Shown in pieces: positions 36,235-48,665 of a DNA stretch of 64,000 bases. The notes under the pieces were generated by a model, which made no database searches, was not told where the DNA came from, and was given only the letters and a program-made list of their open reading frames with translations. Position 1 is the first letter of the stretch. Every line of letters starts with the position of its first letter. The position numbers and the translations under genes are program-made. Origin of the DNA: Pilaira anomala (Eukaryota > Mucoromycota > Mucoromycetes > Mucorales > Mucoraceae); NCBI GenBank assembly GCA_025716855.1, contig JAIXMQ010000023.1, positions 124,001 to 188,000 on the forward strand, in the 5' to 3' direction.

Positions 36235-37177
36235 AATAATAATAAATAAAAAAGAAGAAAAAGAAAAAAAATAAGGGGATTTATATTTTCTATATTTTAT
36301 TTATTTCTGATGAAAAAAAATGTTTAAAAATAACTGTGGCGAATTGGGCTACCGACGGGGGAGGATGTGTTTAATTAAGTAGTTAATGGTGACATTTATT
36401 TACTTGTTATTTTCTCTTTCATAAATAAAGAATTACGAAAGAAGCATAAATGCTGCAAAACCTCTACTTTTTTTCTATGTTTTACCACACTCGTCTTCTT
36501 GTACTGATGTAACTATCTATTCTTTTTTTTTTTTTTTTTTCCTATTTAGCGTAAATCAAAAAGAGTTATTTTTTGTACTCTTTTGTTTCCGTATATTTCA
36601 AAAAAAGAACTTTTTAATGTCTTTGGAAAATCGGCCCAATGAGTGCCGACGCGTCATACTCATTATGTCTCTTTTACTTGAGGATGATGCATTCCAATAT
36701 GACAGTTTAATATCAAGAAAAAAAAAAAAAAAACTCAGGGCCCTTTTTTTTTTAAAAAATGTTCAATTTGCATTTTAAGGTACAACAGAATGATCAAAAA
36801 AAAAAAACTTAAAAAGAACGTAGTTCATTATTCATAACAATAGAACAGTAAATTAGTTTCCTAGCCGTAAAAAAAATGAAACTCATGCTCTTATTATCGA
36901 ACAGTTCAATGCGTGTTATTATTCACCTTACAAAAACGTTTCCGGTCCGGATCCTACACCAATTTTTTTTTTTTAAAGCTCCATATCCCGGACTAAAGTA
37001 AAAAAACTAAGCGTGGAAACCCCAAACTTAGACAAAGCATGTACTGCCACAAACGAGAGAACCCTCTTTTCAACTACTTGTTTGACCTAGGTAAAAAAAA
37101 AATAAAAATAAACCAGATATGAAAAACCCATCCATCCATCCATCTCGCTCATACACAGTATCTTATTTAGAAACGTA
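36235..37177. other. Intergenic: divergent promoters of GH8 and eL29
   Basis: About 940 bases of AT-rich DNA with A/T runs and a GGTCCGGATCC-like patch near 36943. No gene is visible. Confidence 0.5.
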
Positions 37178-37500
37178 ATGTCCAAGTCCAAGAACCATAC
37201 CAACCACAACCAAAGTAAGATCACATAAGAGAGAAGGAGAGAGAGAGAGAGAGAAAGATATTAAAAAAAAAACTTGTTTTAAAAAAAAATAGTCAAGAAG
37301 GCTCATCGTAACGGTCTTAAGAAGCCTGTTGCTCACAAGTACGGTACTCAAAAGGGTGTAAGTATAAGGGAGTGTATGCGTTAAATAGTTTATGATAACT
37401 CACACACACACGTATATAGTTGGACGCCAAGTTCCTCCGTAACCAACGTTTCGCCAAGAAGGGTACTCAAAAGGCTCTCGAGGCTGCCATGAAGAAATAA
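37178..37500 (+). CDS. RPL29: 60S ribosomal protein eL29
   Basis: Very small basic protein of the large cytosolic ribosomal subunit. Three exons (37178-37214, 37293-37357, 37420-37500) give 60 residues, close to yeast L29 (59 aa). The start MSKSKNHTNHNQ is the highly conserved eL29 N-terminus. The middle HRNGLKKPVAHKYGTQKG and the tail FLRNQRFAKKGTQKALEA also match. All introns are short and conform to GT-AG. The 5' flank has GA-free T-rich DNA. Confident by sequence alone. Confidence 0.95.
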
Positions 37501-37697
37501 GTTTCTCCTGGAAAAAAGAAAAGAACGATGAATTTTTATTATTTTTAGCCTGAAATAAAACTAGTTCATTCCTTTTTTTCATTTATTTTCGTTGTATTTT
37601 ATATATATATATATATATATCTGGGTAGTCATTTTTTTTATAGGTTTTCTTTTTCTTTTTTTTTTTAAAAAAAAAGGGGGAGGGGGGAGTGTATGCG

Positions 37698-37728
<31 letters not shown>

Positions 37729-37802
37729 GATAGAAGATAGAAACAAACTTGCCCAGCAAGAGTTGATAGCGAAAGGAAGAAGGAGCGGGAGGGGAATCAT
37801 CT
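37501..37802. other. Intergenic between convergent genes
   Basis: Holds the eL29 and Vts1 3' flanks, with TA repeats near 37601 and A/T and G runs near 37660-37730. No gene. Confidence 0.5.
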
Positions 37803-39626
37803 TTATTGATATTCAATTTTCTATAACATATACAATCGTTTTAGTTTGTTTTTTTTTTTCTTTTAAAAAAAAAAAAAATTCACTTACATTGGCATCACAA
37901 TGGGCTCGAATATTTTCAAAGACCTTGAGCATTTTACGTCTTGCGCCTAATGCAGCTACACCTTTCGCAATTAAATCTGCATCGTTCATCACAATGATAG
38001 ATTGCCATTTGGTATCACAAAAAATAGCATTATATTTATGTAAACGAAGACTCCTGAGCCAAGCAGGTACATCTAAAAAAAAAATTTCATGTTTGAATTT
38101 TTCATAACGATAAGAACAAAATACGTATATCTATACACACACACACATATTATTACCTTTCAAAAGTTCCATATCAATCACTTCAACTGCCTTTTTATCC
38201 TTTGTAGCTCTACTAGAATTAGGTGCAATCGAAGACGACCTACGACGCGACATATGAGACTCATCACTATGATCACTGGTATACTCTGGTTCTTCATGCG
38301 ATAACATCGTTGCCACATTGTCAACAATAGGCAACGACGACGTTGACGTTGACGTTGGATTCAATAAATAACTATAATGATCTATACCAGGTGGTGGTGC
38401 TTGTTTATTATTGCTACCACTACTACGAAAAGGTGAATTCGATCGTGAATGATTCTTCTCTTCATTTGAAAACAATCCTCCTGCTCCCGCCGCCGTTCTT
38501 AACAATTCTTCCGTTTCAGGTACCACAGGAATTCGATTCACATTGGCTCGTCTACGAAACGGTTGTTGCATCGAATTCGTAAAATCAATCAAATCTGAAT
38601 CTAATTCAGGCATCAATTGTCGTTGTTGAGAACTCCAAACAGATGAAAACCCATGGTTGCTCGTATTATTCGTTCGACGATCCATCGGTTCCGTTGGAAC
38701 AGACCAATGACTAATATCCGCTGATTTAGGTCGCTCCGTTACCTTCGTACGATCTCCAATCACTGAGGCTACATTACGACGATTTGTACCATTCGATGGT
38801 GTCGTGGTTGAACTGTTACTGGTCGCACTGGTCGTCGTCGTTGCTGCTGCTCCTACTACTGCTGCTGTTGCATTATTTAACCAGTTGGAGGATGTAGACG
38901 AGGTGGGAAAAAGTGAGGTCGTATCACCTTCAATCACTGAATGAGGTCTACCACCATTATTAAACATCGTACGTCCTGACGTACTTGTTCTATTATTACC
39001 ATTGACTAAACGTCGACTACCAGTACTACTTGTATCATCCAATAATGAATTCATATAGGGTGAAGAGGAACGACTGTTATGTAATAAATCATTACCATTG
39101 TTACGTCCATTATTATTACTACTACTACTAAACAATCGACTATACTCTTCAGTATCTCCTAACGCAAATGAATGACGATCCACTGCCCGACGATTCGTCG
39201 TACTTTGAGGTCGACTCATGACTTGACCTGTCTTATAAGGTAGTACCGACATTAAGCGCTGACTCGCCTCAAGCTCCGCCTTTGCCATAGCGCCCGCTAA
39301 ATGATTTTGCATATCTGTTTTTTATTCAAAAATTTAAAAACATGTAAAAAAAAAAAATATTTCTTTATTCTCTCTTTCTTTACCTTGATCAGGGTTATTC
39401 GGTGTTAATAAAGAAAAGAGTGGATCTCTTTTGACCATCTGTTGTAATAAATTGATAAAAAATCTAGCTTGCACTTGAGAAGAGTGTTGAAGTAAAGTAT
39501 AAATAGTTGCCGTCTTTTCCGTTTCAGTCAAGTACCGGTACCATTGGTCTACATGTTGCATCTCATCTTTAAAAGTCTAATAAACATGTTTTTTTGTAAG
39601 AAAAAAAAACCAACAAGATGACGCGC

Positions 39627-39668
<42 letters not shown>

Positions 39669-39926
39669 GGGACTCTTTTCTTTACCTGATCTAAAGTAGC
39701 AGAAGCCATCTCGTCGAGATTACTTTCATAGTTTTGTAAATCTTCATACCAGTTACCACCAGCCATATCACCTTTTTATATATAAAAAAAAAAAAATATT
39801 TTAGGTACTATACTAAACTTGTAATAGTTTTTTTTTTTTATTATTACCTTCGTTCATAAAACGACCTGGGTTGATAATTTCTGACATGGGCCTAACTGCC
39901 CGAGGTTTATATTCACTAGGAAGCAT
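37803..39926 (-). CDS. VTS1: Vts1/Smaug-type SAM-domain RNA-binding protein
   Basis: Post-transcriptional regulator that binds hairpins (Smaug recognition elements) and promotes deadenylation. The start is MLPSEYKPRAVRPMSEIINP at 39926. An N-terminal helical region, split by short introns, has MQHVDQWYRYLTETEKTATI then TLLQHSSQVQARFFINLLQQ, as in fungal Vts1 N-terminal domains. A long disordered Ser/Asn/Thr-rich middle occupies the large exon (39312-38160). The C-terminal SAM domain reads DVPAWLRSLRLHKYNAIF, with the RNA-binding GVAALGARRKMLKVFENIR. A last short exon (DANKIEYQ) is inferred from a GTAAGT donor after GCCAAT and ends at 37803. The SAM residues match Vts1 closely, so the identity is firm. 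Confidence 0.92.
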
Positions 39927-41777
39927 AGCTCTCTTTAATTTACTTTAGTCTTTTTTTTTTTTGAAGAAAAAAAAAAAAATGAAAAAAATAAAGGGGGATA
40001 AAGAAAAGAAAGAAAAAAAAAATTTTGGTACCTTTTCCAGTTTATATTTTGGGGAGAAAAAAAAAAAAAAAAAAAAAAAAAAGACACGTTCGTCGAATTT
40101 ATATTTTGAAGGCCGCCGACGAACTACTACTTTTAAAAGAAAATAAAAGTGAGAAGTTTTTTGCTGTATAGATCCATAATAGATCACTTCTTTTATAGTC
40201 TTTTAGAAAAAAAGCATTTTATTTATTTATTGCATTTTAGTCTTGTAAAATCAGTTGTTTAGTAAACACTTGTTTTCATCTCTTTCTTTATTAATCTAAA
40301 AATAATTCATTGTATCCAATATACTACACGATCACATGAACATCATTCAACTTTTACTTTACATATTATAACGTCGTGAAAAAAAAAAAAAGCTATGTAT
40401 TAATTTACTTTTTAATTCACTTTTTCTTTCATCAGTTCAACTTAGATAGCTTACTTTTTTTTTTTTTTTTTATAGTTGGGAAATAAAAAGTAAATAGTTA
40501 CTAAAATACCTTTTATTCCAGACAATGAATTATGTCAGTATGTTTACCCTGTGTCTGTGATCACGCTTTTTTTATCTGTGCATTTCCAAAAAAAAAAAAA
40601 AAAAATCCAAGTATAGCTTGATTTATTTTAACTGTGTTACTACTCACTCACCATTGCTTATTCAATAATGTATATATATAAAAACCTTTTCTTTCTTTTT
40701 GTGGGGTTTTGTTTTGACTCGAAACCATATATGTAAAAAAAAAAAAAACGAAAAAAGTGAATTGCATGAATTGTGTAACAAACTTTACCTACAGGTCCCT
40801 GTAAATTCTAAAGGCTCTCTCTATGGTGTAATACGCTCTTTTTTTTTTTTTTTTTAAGAAAAACAAAAACTCTTTTTCAAAAACTATTATATTACTATAC
40901 CGATTACATTCTATACACTACAGTTCGTATATATATATATATATTGGGAAATTTTCATTACCTTGTTATTACCCTGAGCACTCTTTTTTTTTTAAAAAGA
41001 TGGTTTACGTACATGTAATCATTTTTTTTTAAAAAAAAAAAAAAAAAATGTATTTTTTTTATTTTTTTCAGCCAATCACATCATTCCAAAAATATCCTCC
41101 AGAAATCAAAATTTTTTGAATTTAAGATCCCAACTTTTTCCTTGCTCAATAAAGATGTTTCAATATTCACTATTTTACTATACAATATAACAATCAGTCG
41201 ATGCAGAATTTAAAGGCGCATCTTTTCATGTATTTTAATTAATTATTGTATATGTAAAAAATATACTTGCCCTAACAAAAACTAGTTTTTTGTTTTCTCG
41301 CAATATATATCTATTTTAATTATTCTTTTGTTCTGATTTTTACATCATTTGAAAGAGAATTAAATTTTACATCTAACTCTATTATAAAGCAATGGCTTAA
41401 AACCTTTCTAGTGTAAAGATATATCCATCTTTCTGATTTTTGGAAATTTACAAAGGGGTGCAATGGACCAAAATTTGCATGCGGTACTTTAAAACATTAT
41501 GAATTCTTATTGGCTAAAATTGGTTCACAGCACCTACTTACTATACGAGCCAGCAACAAAAACCAGGTAATTTTTAAATCATCTTAAGATGTAACAAATG
41601 CCATAAAAAAGCTTCATAATACGAGTAGTAACTTCATGGCACAAACTCTATTATTTCAGTATATTTATTATATACAGCACAAAAAGAAACGCATAATAAC
41701 ATTACATATTTTTTTTTATTGAATATTTTTTTTTTTTTTTTTTGGTAAATATATAAAAATAAAATAAATCGCTTTTT
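39927..41777. other. Intergenic, about 1.85 kb
   Basis: The largest plain gap between Vts1 and Cactin. AT-rich, with T and A runs and a TA stretch near 40929-40944. No gene, tRNA or repeat element was recognised. Confidence 0.5.
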
Positions 41778-42362
41778 TTACTTTCTATAGAATTGTCTCT
41801 TGAAATGGAACCAAAGACTAAGCACACCTCTATCAAAGCTACATTTGAACCCCTTTTTATGAGAATACTCCCACTCACGATTCACGATACGAAACGCGAT
41901 ATCTTCATACGGGGGACCGGCATGAAAACGAATCAAGACTGTATCGGGTGACTCTGGATCCTTATCGATATAATACGTAGGTGCGACCGATTTATCGATC
42001 AAGTCTGGATAAAAGATATTGAATTTATAGCCTTGAACCACTTTAGGGGGTGGATTATCCAAATCATAATGGGTTTGATTGTATTTATTCCATTCGTACC
42101 CTGTATGCACTCGATTAAAGTATCGAGGCTTACGAGGTCGGTATTTATCTTGCCAGTTGTAGGTCTGTGTAGCCAATTCGGCTTCAATGTTGAATAAATC
42201 TTCGTCTTCGTCCACTCCTTTCGCTGCTTCTTGTTCAAATAGTACCGAGGACGCAATCGAGTCGTCCTTGACCCGTACTTTTTCTACAACCACTTCTGCT
42301 TCTTGCTTGGGTTTTCTGGTGATAATCGTACTGTTTAATACAACACGTCGTTTTTCCATCTA

Positions 42363-42396
<34 letters not shown>

Positions 42397-43234
42397 AGAA
42401 AAATATATATTATTATTATTTCCTTTTTTTTTGGGAGATTTAAAAAAATATTTTCTAAGAGACTTTACCAATTCCTTTAAATCTTCTGCAGGATCGACAA
42501 TCTCAAGCTCACTATCTTCTCTACTTAAACTATGCATAGGTTCAGGACTCATGGATCGACTATACTCTTCCAACAACAAACTACCACCACCAGCAGCAGC
42601 ACTCGAGGATTTCTTTACAGCACGGTTCGTCTCCTTGATGAACTGTTGATCTTGAGCTTCAGTCAACGCTTCATCCACCGGCTCTACCCTAATCCCTTCT
42701 CCTGCACCCACACCTTGTCCATGCACCTCGGTCTCTTGCATCGATAACACACGTTCAAGTTCTTCTTGTACCTTTAACGCTTCCTCACGTTGTTTATTTC
42801 TCAACTGCTGTAATCGTGTAGCTAAAATCTCTTGATGCATATCATTTAACTTGGCTTTCGCCTTGTACACTATCAATTCTTTCAACAAGTTCTCCCAATA
42901 CTCCACATCCACAGGCTCATTCGATCTTAACTTTTGAAGGATTTGGGTTTGAAGTACACTTAATTGAGAAAACGTCTTGCCGGACAAGATACGTTGAATG
43001 TCTTTATTGACTGAAATAGGAAACCCTCCTTCTTGCATACGTTTATCGTTTTCTTTCATTTTCGAAAGTGCGTCTTCCGCTACAACTATCATCGCTCGCC
43101 AAAATTCCAATGTCTTTGGGTTTTTCTCTAACGCAAGATGCATTTGAATATCTTTATGTAATTCATCCGTATCAGCTAAAGATAAATTCTAGCAAAAAAA
43201 AAAAAAGTAAATAAAAATGTTTCTATCAAATGAT

Positions 43235-43292
<58 letters not shown>

Positions 43293-44170
43293 ATGGTATA
43301 GGGTTCATCTAAATCAATTTCAAGATCCACATCTTCTTCCAATTTCTCCGGTTCATTCGCCAATCTTAAATTCATCGCCAAGATATCAATCGGCTTCGCA
43401 CGTCCATCACGAATACGAATCGCAGCGCGTGTCTTGGCCTGTTCCAAATGAAACTCTTCTTCTTTCGCCTCCCAATCTCCCATCTGCGCCAACTCCGCAT
43501 CCCGCTGAATACGTGCTTGTTCTTCTTCTCTTTCCTCAATCTCTCGTTCACGTTCGGCTCTTCTCTTATTCAATTTCGCCAATTCTTCTTCCGCCTCCTT
43601 CTTTCGATCCCGTTCACGACGTTCAAGATCGGCTTCAGAGTATCCTAATTTCTTCTTATCATGTTGCTTCTTCTTTCCCCATACAAATTTGGATTCTAAA
43701 TTCACATCGTTGAATGGGTTGTTCACGTTAGAGTACCCAAGTGCCTCTACCGCAGAGGCGGCTCGTTTCTTTTCTAAATCCGCTTCGTCTTCTCCTTCAC
43801 TGTATCGACTCTTGTATTTCTTTTCCTTCTTGTCTTTCTTATGCTTGTGTCGACTGGATCTATCTTCTGGTGAACCAGAACGATCGCGATGTCTAAAATA
43901 CACGTAGTTTTAGTTTTTCATCTCTTTTTTAAACTAAAAAAAAAAAAAAAAAATGAAGCCTTTTTATTATTATTATTACCTTCTCTTTCTTTCCGTTCTA
44001 TCTTCACTACGAGAACGATGTCTATGATGTCTACGTGACCGATGTCTTTCTGAAGAACCATGTCTTTCTGAAGACCGTTTTCTATCCGAAGATCGTTTTC
44101 TATCCGAAGAACGTTGTCTATCTGACGAACGATGACGACTACGTGTTTCCGGTGAACGTGAACGTGCCAT
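41778..44170 (-). CDS. CACTIN: Cactin (spliceosome-associated splicing regulator)
   Basis: Conserved nuclear protein associated with the spliceosome and needed for accurate splicing. The start is MARSRSPETRSRHRSSD at 44170, an RS-rich N-terminus. Next is a charged coiled-coil exon (43903-43284) with ALGYSNVNNPFNDVNLESKF, the cactin hallmark. The middle exon (43190-42473) carries the helical CactinMid region (KNPKTLEFWRAMIVVAEDAL). The last exon (42359-41778) holds the C-terminal domain YNWQDKYRPRKPRYFNRVHT then GYEWNKYNQTHYDLDNPPPK, ending RGVLSLWFHFKRQFYRK. Both terminal domains match the family and the length (about 600 aa) fits. An intron carries a 47-base poly(T) tract. It shares a 132-base divergent promoter with the P450 gene. 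Confidence 0.93.
43237..43283. repeat. Poly(T) tract, 47 bases, in a Cactin intron
   Basis: A long T homopolymer immediately 3' of a coding exon in gene orientation reads as poly(A) within an intron. It may affect the accuracy of the assembly here. Confidence 0.9.
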
Positions 44171-44278
44171 ATATATATTTCTTTTTAAAAAAAAAAGAAA
44201 GAGAGAGTTAAAGCAAGAAAATTTGTTTCTTTTGTTTGTACGCTGCGAAACAATTACAATAGTCACGCTGCTTTTGAA

Positions 44279-44287
44279 TATAAATAG
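44279..44287 (+). promoter_or_regulatory. TATA-like element close to P450 start
   Basis: TATAAATAG begins just 24 bases before the first in-frame ATG. If it is used, transcription would start downstream of that ATG, favouring the in-frame ATG at 44324. Confidence 0.4.
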
Positions 44288-44302
44288 GAGGAGGGTTCTT
44301 CA

Positions 44303-46250
44303 ATGAAAAAAAAGAAAGAAATCATGCTAATCATGCCTTTTTATATTTCTTCTCAATTTTTATATATAGCTGCTACTTTTGTTATAGTGGTTATAGGTTT
44401 AATTTATAAGTATCCGGATTGTGGTATCTTTGATCCTCCTCGTAAATCCATTCCGTATCCAAAAGGTCTACCTGTTCTGGGTAATTTGCTTGATATCATT
44501 GCAAATATGGATCGTATCTATGAGTATATGACTGAGATCTATGAAGACCTTGATACAATGACATTGTAAGTGGATACATACATATATATTTTAAATATAA
44601 AAAAAAAAGAAGCTGTAGTAATCATATCCTATTTCAGTCGATTCACACAAGCATTGGTACCGAGCTTGATTAATACAGTAGATCCCAAGAATATTGAGTA
44701 CATATTAAAAAGTAACGTACAACAACAGAAAATAAATTAGATAATTTATATATTCAATTAACTTAAATTTTGTATATATATATTTCACTCTATAGCGAAT
44801 TTTGAAAACTATGAAAAGGGAGCTGAGATAAGAGATGCAATGTTCAACTTAGTAGGAGTAGGTATATTTAACGCAGATGGTGAAGTATGGCGAAGTCAAC
44901 GTAAAGTAGCTTCTCGAGTCTTTCATGTAAAGAATTTTAGAGACAATTTCACTAGGTAAGAAATAAAAAAAAAACGAATAATATACAGAAATATTAAACT
45001 TTTTCAAATACAGAGTATTTCTAGATGGAATGAATATGGCATCAAAACATGTATTTGATAAAGCTGCTGAACAAAACCAAGTGATTGATTTTAATGATGT
45101 GATGCTTCGATTCACTATGGATTCATTCGCTCAGTAAATAAAGTTTCTTTCTTTTGTTTATATTTGTTGCTAATTATCTCTGTAGACTTGGCTTTAGTGT
45201 TCAATTGAATTCCTTAATTGGAAGAGCCGAATTCGCTGATTCCTTTGACGCACTTCAAATGCACGCTTTCAACATGTTTTTCATTCCATTCATTGATACT
45301 TTCGAAACCATCAAGCATTACACTCATTACTGGTGTAAGCAAAAATCCATTCGACAACATGTAGATGTCATCAATACATTCGCATACGGTATCATTCAAG
45401 AACGTCGAAAAAAGATAGCTGACCACAACACCATAATGATGGACGATTGTTGTCAGAATGATATCTTACATCGTTTCATGACCTGTAAGAATGAAAAGGG
45501 TCAACCTTTAACTGATACCGATTTAAGAGATGTTGTCTTGAATTTCTTATTGGCTGGAAGAGATACCACAGCTGCTGCTTTATCCTGGACCTTTTATAAT
45601 TTGTTGTTATACCCTGAAATTGAAACAAAACTATTACAAGAAGTAAATCAGTTTATTTCTGATACCGTTGAATTAGATTCTGTTCAATTATATGAAGTTG
45701 TCCAAAAAATGAATTATACACATGCAGTGTAAAGTATTCTCTCACCCCCCCCCCCCAAAAAAAAAAAAAAAAAAACTGACTACATTTTTTATCATGGTTC
45801 TCATTGTATATTTCTTATTATCATAGACTCTTTGAAGTACTTCGACTTTATCCATCGGTTCCTGGAAATCAAAAGGAAGCAATGCAAGATGATATCTGGC
45901 CCGACGGAACCCAAGTTAAAAAAGGGGATCAAGTATCATGGCAACCCTATGCTCAAGGTAGAATGACCCAAATCTGGGGCCAAGATGCAAAAGATTTCAA
46001 ACCAGAGAGATGGATACTAGAAGACGGTACTCTGCTTCGTGTCTCTCCATACCAATGGTCAGCATTCAACGCAGGTCCAAGACTTTGTTTAGGACAAAAC
46101 TTAGCTATTTTAGAAATCGTCATAGCCATTGCATTGATGATAAAACGATACAAATTTCATCGCGTTCCGGACCATAAAGTGATTATATTAAATTTAGTTA
46201 CATTGTCTATGAAAGACGGTATGAAAGTTATGGTTGAAAAAAGAAAATAA
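44303..46250 (+). CDS. Cytochrome P450 (CYP52/CYP86-clan-like, microsomal)
   Basis: Haem monooxygenase of the endoplasmic reticulum, likely an omega-type hydroxylase of fatty acids or alkanes. Six exons (44303-44565, 44638-44711, 44796-44955, 45014-45133, 45186-45728, 45827-46250) sum to 527 codons. An N-terminal anchor (FLYIAATFVIVVIGLIYKYP) precedes the Pro-rich hinge KSIPYPKGLPVLGN. The I-helix motif is LAGRDTTAAALSW, the K-helix ExxR is FEVLR, and the haem loop is FNAGPRLCLGQNLAILE with the axial Cys. These resemble the CYP52/CYP86/CYP704 group. The start could be the ATG at 44303 or, given the TATA position, the in-frame ATG at 44324. It shares a divergent promoter with Cactin. Confidence 0.93.
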
Positions 46251-46305
46251 ATAAAAAAAAAAAAGCGTACGTATGTATAGCTTATTTATTATTATTATTA
46301 TTATT

Positions 46306-47311
46306 TTATCTTATTGCATCATATTCCTCATCTTCTTCATCTCTCTTTCTTTTTAAAACGGGAGATTGTAATAAAGTTAGTAATGATTCAGAGACATTAG
46401 GTATAGGGATATTTTGAAGTGCAGAGCATGATCTGCAGTACCAAGGGTCAACTTGCTTTTCGAATTCTTGTATGGGTGGGTTTTCGCAGAGTTGGTGAAC
46501 TCCTTTATTACAATAATCACATACAAACATGTCATTCGTATCGTCCGAGTCGGTTGTACCACAATGCATACATACTTGTTCTTGATCTACTGATTGATAT
46601 GTTGGTTGATCGTCTAAATACTGGTCATCTTCATCAAATGTATAATCTTCTAAGGTAATATGTTCTTCTACAGGTTCTGGCGCTAATTTCACTTCATTAA
46701 TATAAAATAAATAAATCGGTCTAAAAGCTTTTGAAAATTCTGTAGGGAAGAATGTATTGTATTGTATACCACGAATATCAGCTAAAGCTTGTTCAGATGA
46801 TATCTATTTGTTAAAAAAAAAAAGGGGGTTTAATTCTCTCTTGTTTCTTGTAATAAACCAGTAAATTACTTACTTGACTACTTTTCTCATCTAAAATGAT
46901 TCGCCACATATTTCCATCACTTTCCACATAATCTCGTGAATAAAGACACCAACCTTGAGATGCATTACTAGCATTACTATCATATCTTGCCATTAATACA
47001 CCCATGAGTTGATAACTTGTGTTATCCAAAATATCACATTCTTGTTGATAGTTAAACTTATCACGAGAGTACTGCTCCAGTCTTAGTTCAATTAAACCTT
47101 CTAACACTGTATCCATTTTCGATTTCTCTTCTTTAAAATAATCCAATGTGCTTTCAAGTATTTCATCTACGGAAAACACTTGATTTCGACTTACGACATG
47201 ACATTTTGGATCAAATAATTGATTTCTACCGTATCTTATTAACTGTACATCTCGTCTTGCCTAAAAAAAAAAAAAAAAAATATGTGAATTAAAATTAAAT
47301 GTTTTTTTTAT

Positions 47312-47342
<31 letters not shown>

Positions 47343-47678
47343 GCATAATTTAAAAAGAGTATTGTTTTTTTTTACTGTTTCTGAAGCGAGTAAAAACCGC
47401 ATGCCAACAATTCCGTTTGGTTTCTTTTGACTTGATAGGTTCCAATCCAACTCATTATTTATTTTATAGTAACTCCAAGGCCAAACTGTATTTCCTCGTA
47501 CGAAGTCTGAACAGTATTCCAGAAACGCGTTCACGTCACTTGTTGCTCCATATTCTTTTAAACCTGCCCCTATTATCTCAACAAAGTTTGGATAATTTCC
47601 TGGTGGAATCGAATGAAATTGTACCAAGATGCGTGCAAGTAAAGGCAGTGGAATGGTATTGATGAGTAAACCTTCCAT
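46306..47678 (-). CDS. PHD-finger protein of unknown family
   Basis: Probable chromatin-associated protein. The start is MEGLLINTIPLPLLARILVQ at 47678; exons lie at about 47678-47376, 47260-46875 and 46805-46306. The C-terminal PHD finger has the C4-H-C3 pattern: VCMHCGTTDS, FVCDYCNKGVHQLCENPP, WYCRSCSA. A basic/acidic tail ends KRKRDEEDEEYDAIR. The N-terminal ~300 residues (YSYYKINNELDWNLSS, ARRDVQLIRYGRNQLFDPKC) do not match any domain I recognise; they contain scattered Cys/His but no clear second finger. PHD fingers often read methylated histone H3 tails, so a reader or regulatory role is inferred. The frame is open through all exons. It is convergent with the P450 gene (56 bases apart). 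Confidence 0.75.
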
Positions 47679-48260
47679 TCTGAATATAAAGAAAATAGAA
47701 TCAAACCTTGAAGAAAAAAAAAAAAAAGAGAACCTTCTTTTTTTTTATATCACAGTCTATTACAGTCACGTTTTCCTCTTTCATGTAATGCATCCTCTTT
47801 CGGTATAATCAAAGACTTTGATTGTTAATAACCCTAGCTTGACAATCCAACTAAACCTCAGTTTGGATTTGATATTAGACGCAATTATCTATAGGATGTA
47901 TCCACAATCACATGCGTTAAATTGACTATTTTATAAAATAAAAATCTATTTGTTGTATAATAAAGTCCTTATGAGGTAGTCTGCCCTTTTTTTTTTTTTT
48001 TTGGCTATCTGGATGAAGCATAAACAACGTAAGATTAAATATATAAAGAGAGAGCAAATATCTTTCTCCTTACATTTTTCATAAAAGGAGACTATTCATC
48101 TGTTGTTTAACTTTATAGAGCCATGTTTGTTTTTATCTTTTTAATTAAACTTTCCAAGTAGGATATGTCTCATGATTATGTTTTTATTCGTATATATACT
48201 TATGTCGTTTAATTTTTTTTTTTTTTTTTTTTAGGTAATCAAAATTGACAAAAAAAAAAA
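47679..48260. other. Intergenic, about 580 bases
   Basis: Upstream of the CCCH gene (+) and PHD gene (-). AT-rich with T runs. No gene is seen. Confidence 0.5.
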
Positions 48261-48665
48261 ATGAATGAAAATGTATGCCAACCCTTTTTAAAGAATAAAT
48301 GCAAGCTTGGTTTTGCTTGTTTATCTGAACATCCAAGCCTATGTAAAGACAACCTCAGTCAAAATAATGTTGTCATTGTCTCCAAGTCTTGCTCAAAAAA
48401 AGGAGTGATGATCGTACAAAACGTCAGCGGTTTAAGCTCACACCTAATGTTTGGATTAGAAAATCATCCAGATCAATATATGGCTTTGCATGAAAAAGGC
48501 TATGGCTATGTGGGGATGTTGGACTATCTGAGCAAGTTAGGATACAAGGTCTCTTTTGTTAACACAATAGTGAATACACAATATGTACAAAATATACAAT
48601 CTAATAAGCGCAGTAGATCAGTAATAAATGAAACCCTCATGATAACACATTTGTGTAGATTTTAG
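48261..48665 (+). CDS. Small CCCH zinc-finger protein (orphan)
   Basis: Single-exon predicted protein of 134 aa with its own ATG. Residues 6-26 have a CCCH finger with spacing C-x7-C-x5-C-x3-H (CQPFLKNKCKLGFACLSEH), the type usually seen in RNA-binding proteins. The rest is a compact domain (GVMIVQNVSGLSSHLMFGLE, then a segment around GYVGMLDYLSKLGYKVSF) that I do not recognise. It ends at a TAG shortly after a Lys/Arg stretch. Codon use looks coding. An RNA-related role is inferred from the finger only. The length is unusually small for CCCH proteins, so it may be a fragment or a stand-alone regulator. Confidence 0.6.
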   Translation: MNENVCQPFLKNKCKLGFACLSEHPSLCKDNLSQNNVVIVSKSCSKKGVMIVQNVSGLSSHLMFGLENHPDQYMALHEKGYGYVGMLDYLSKLGYKVSFVNTIVNTQYVQNIQSNKRSRSVINETLMITHLCRF

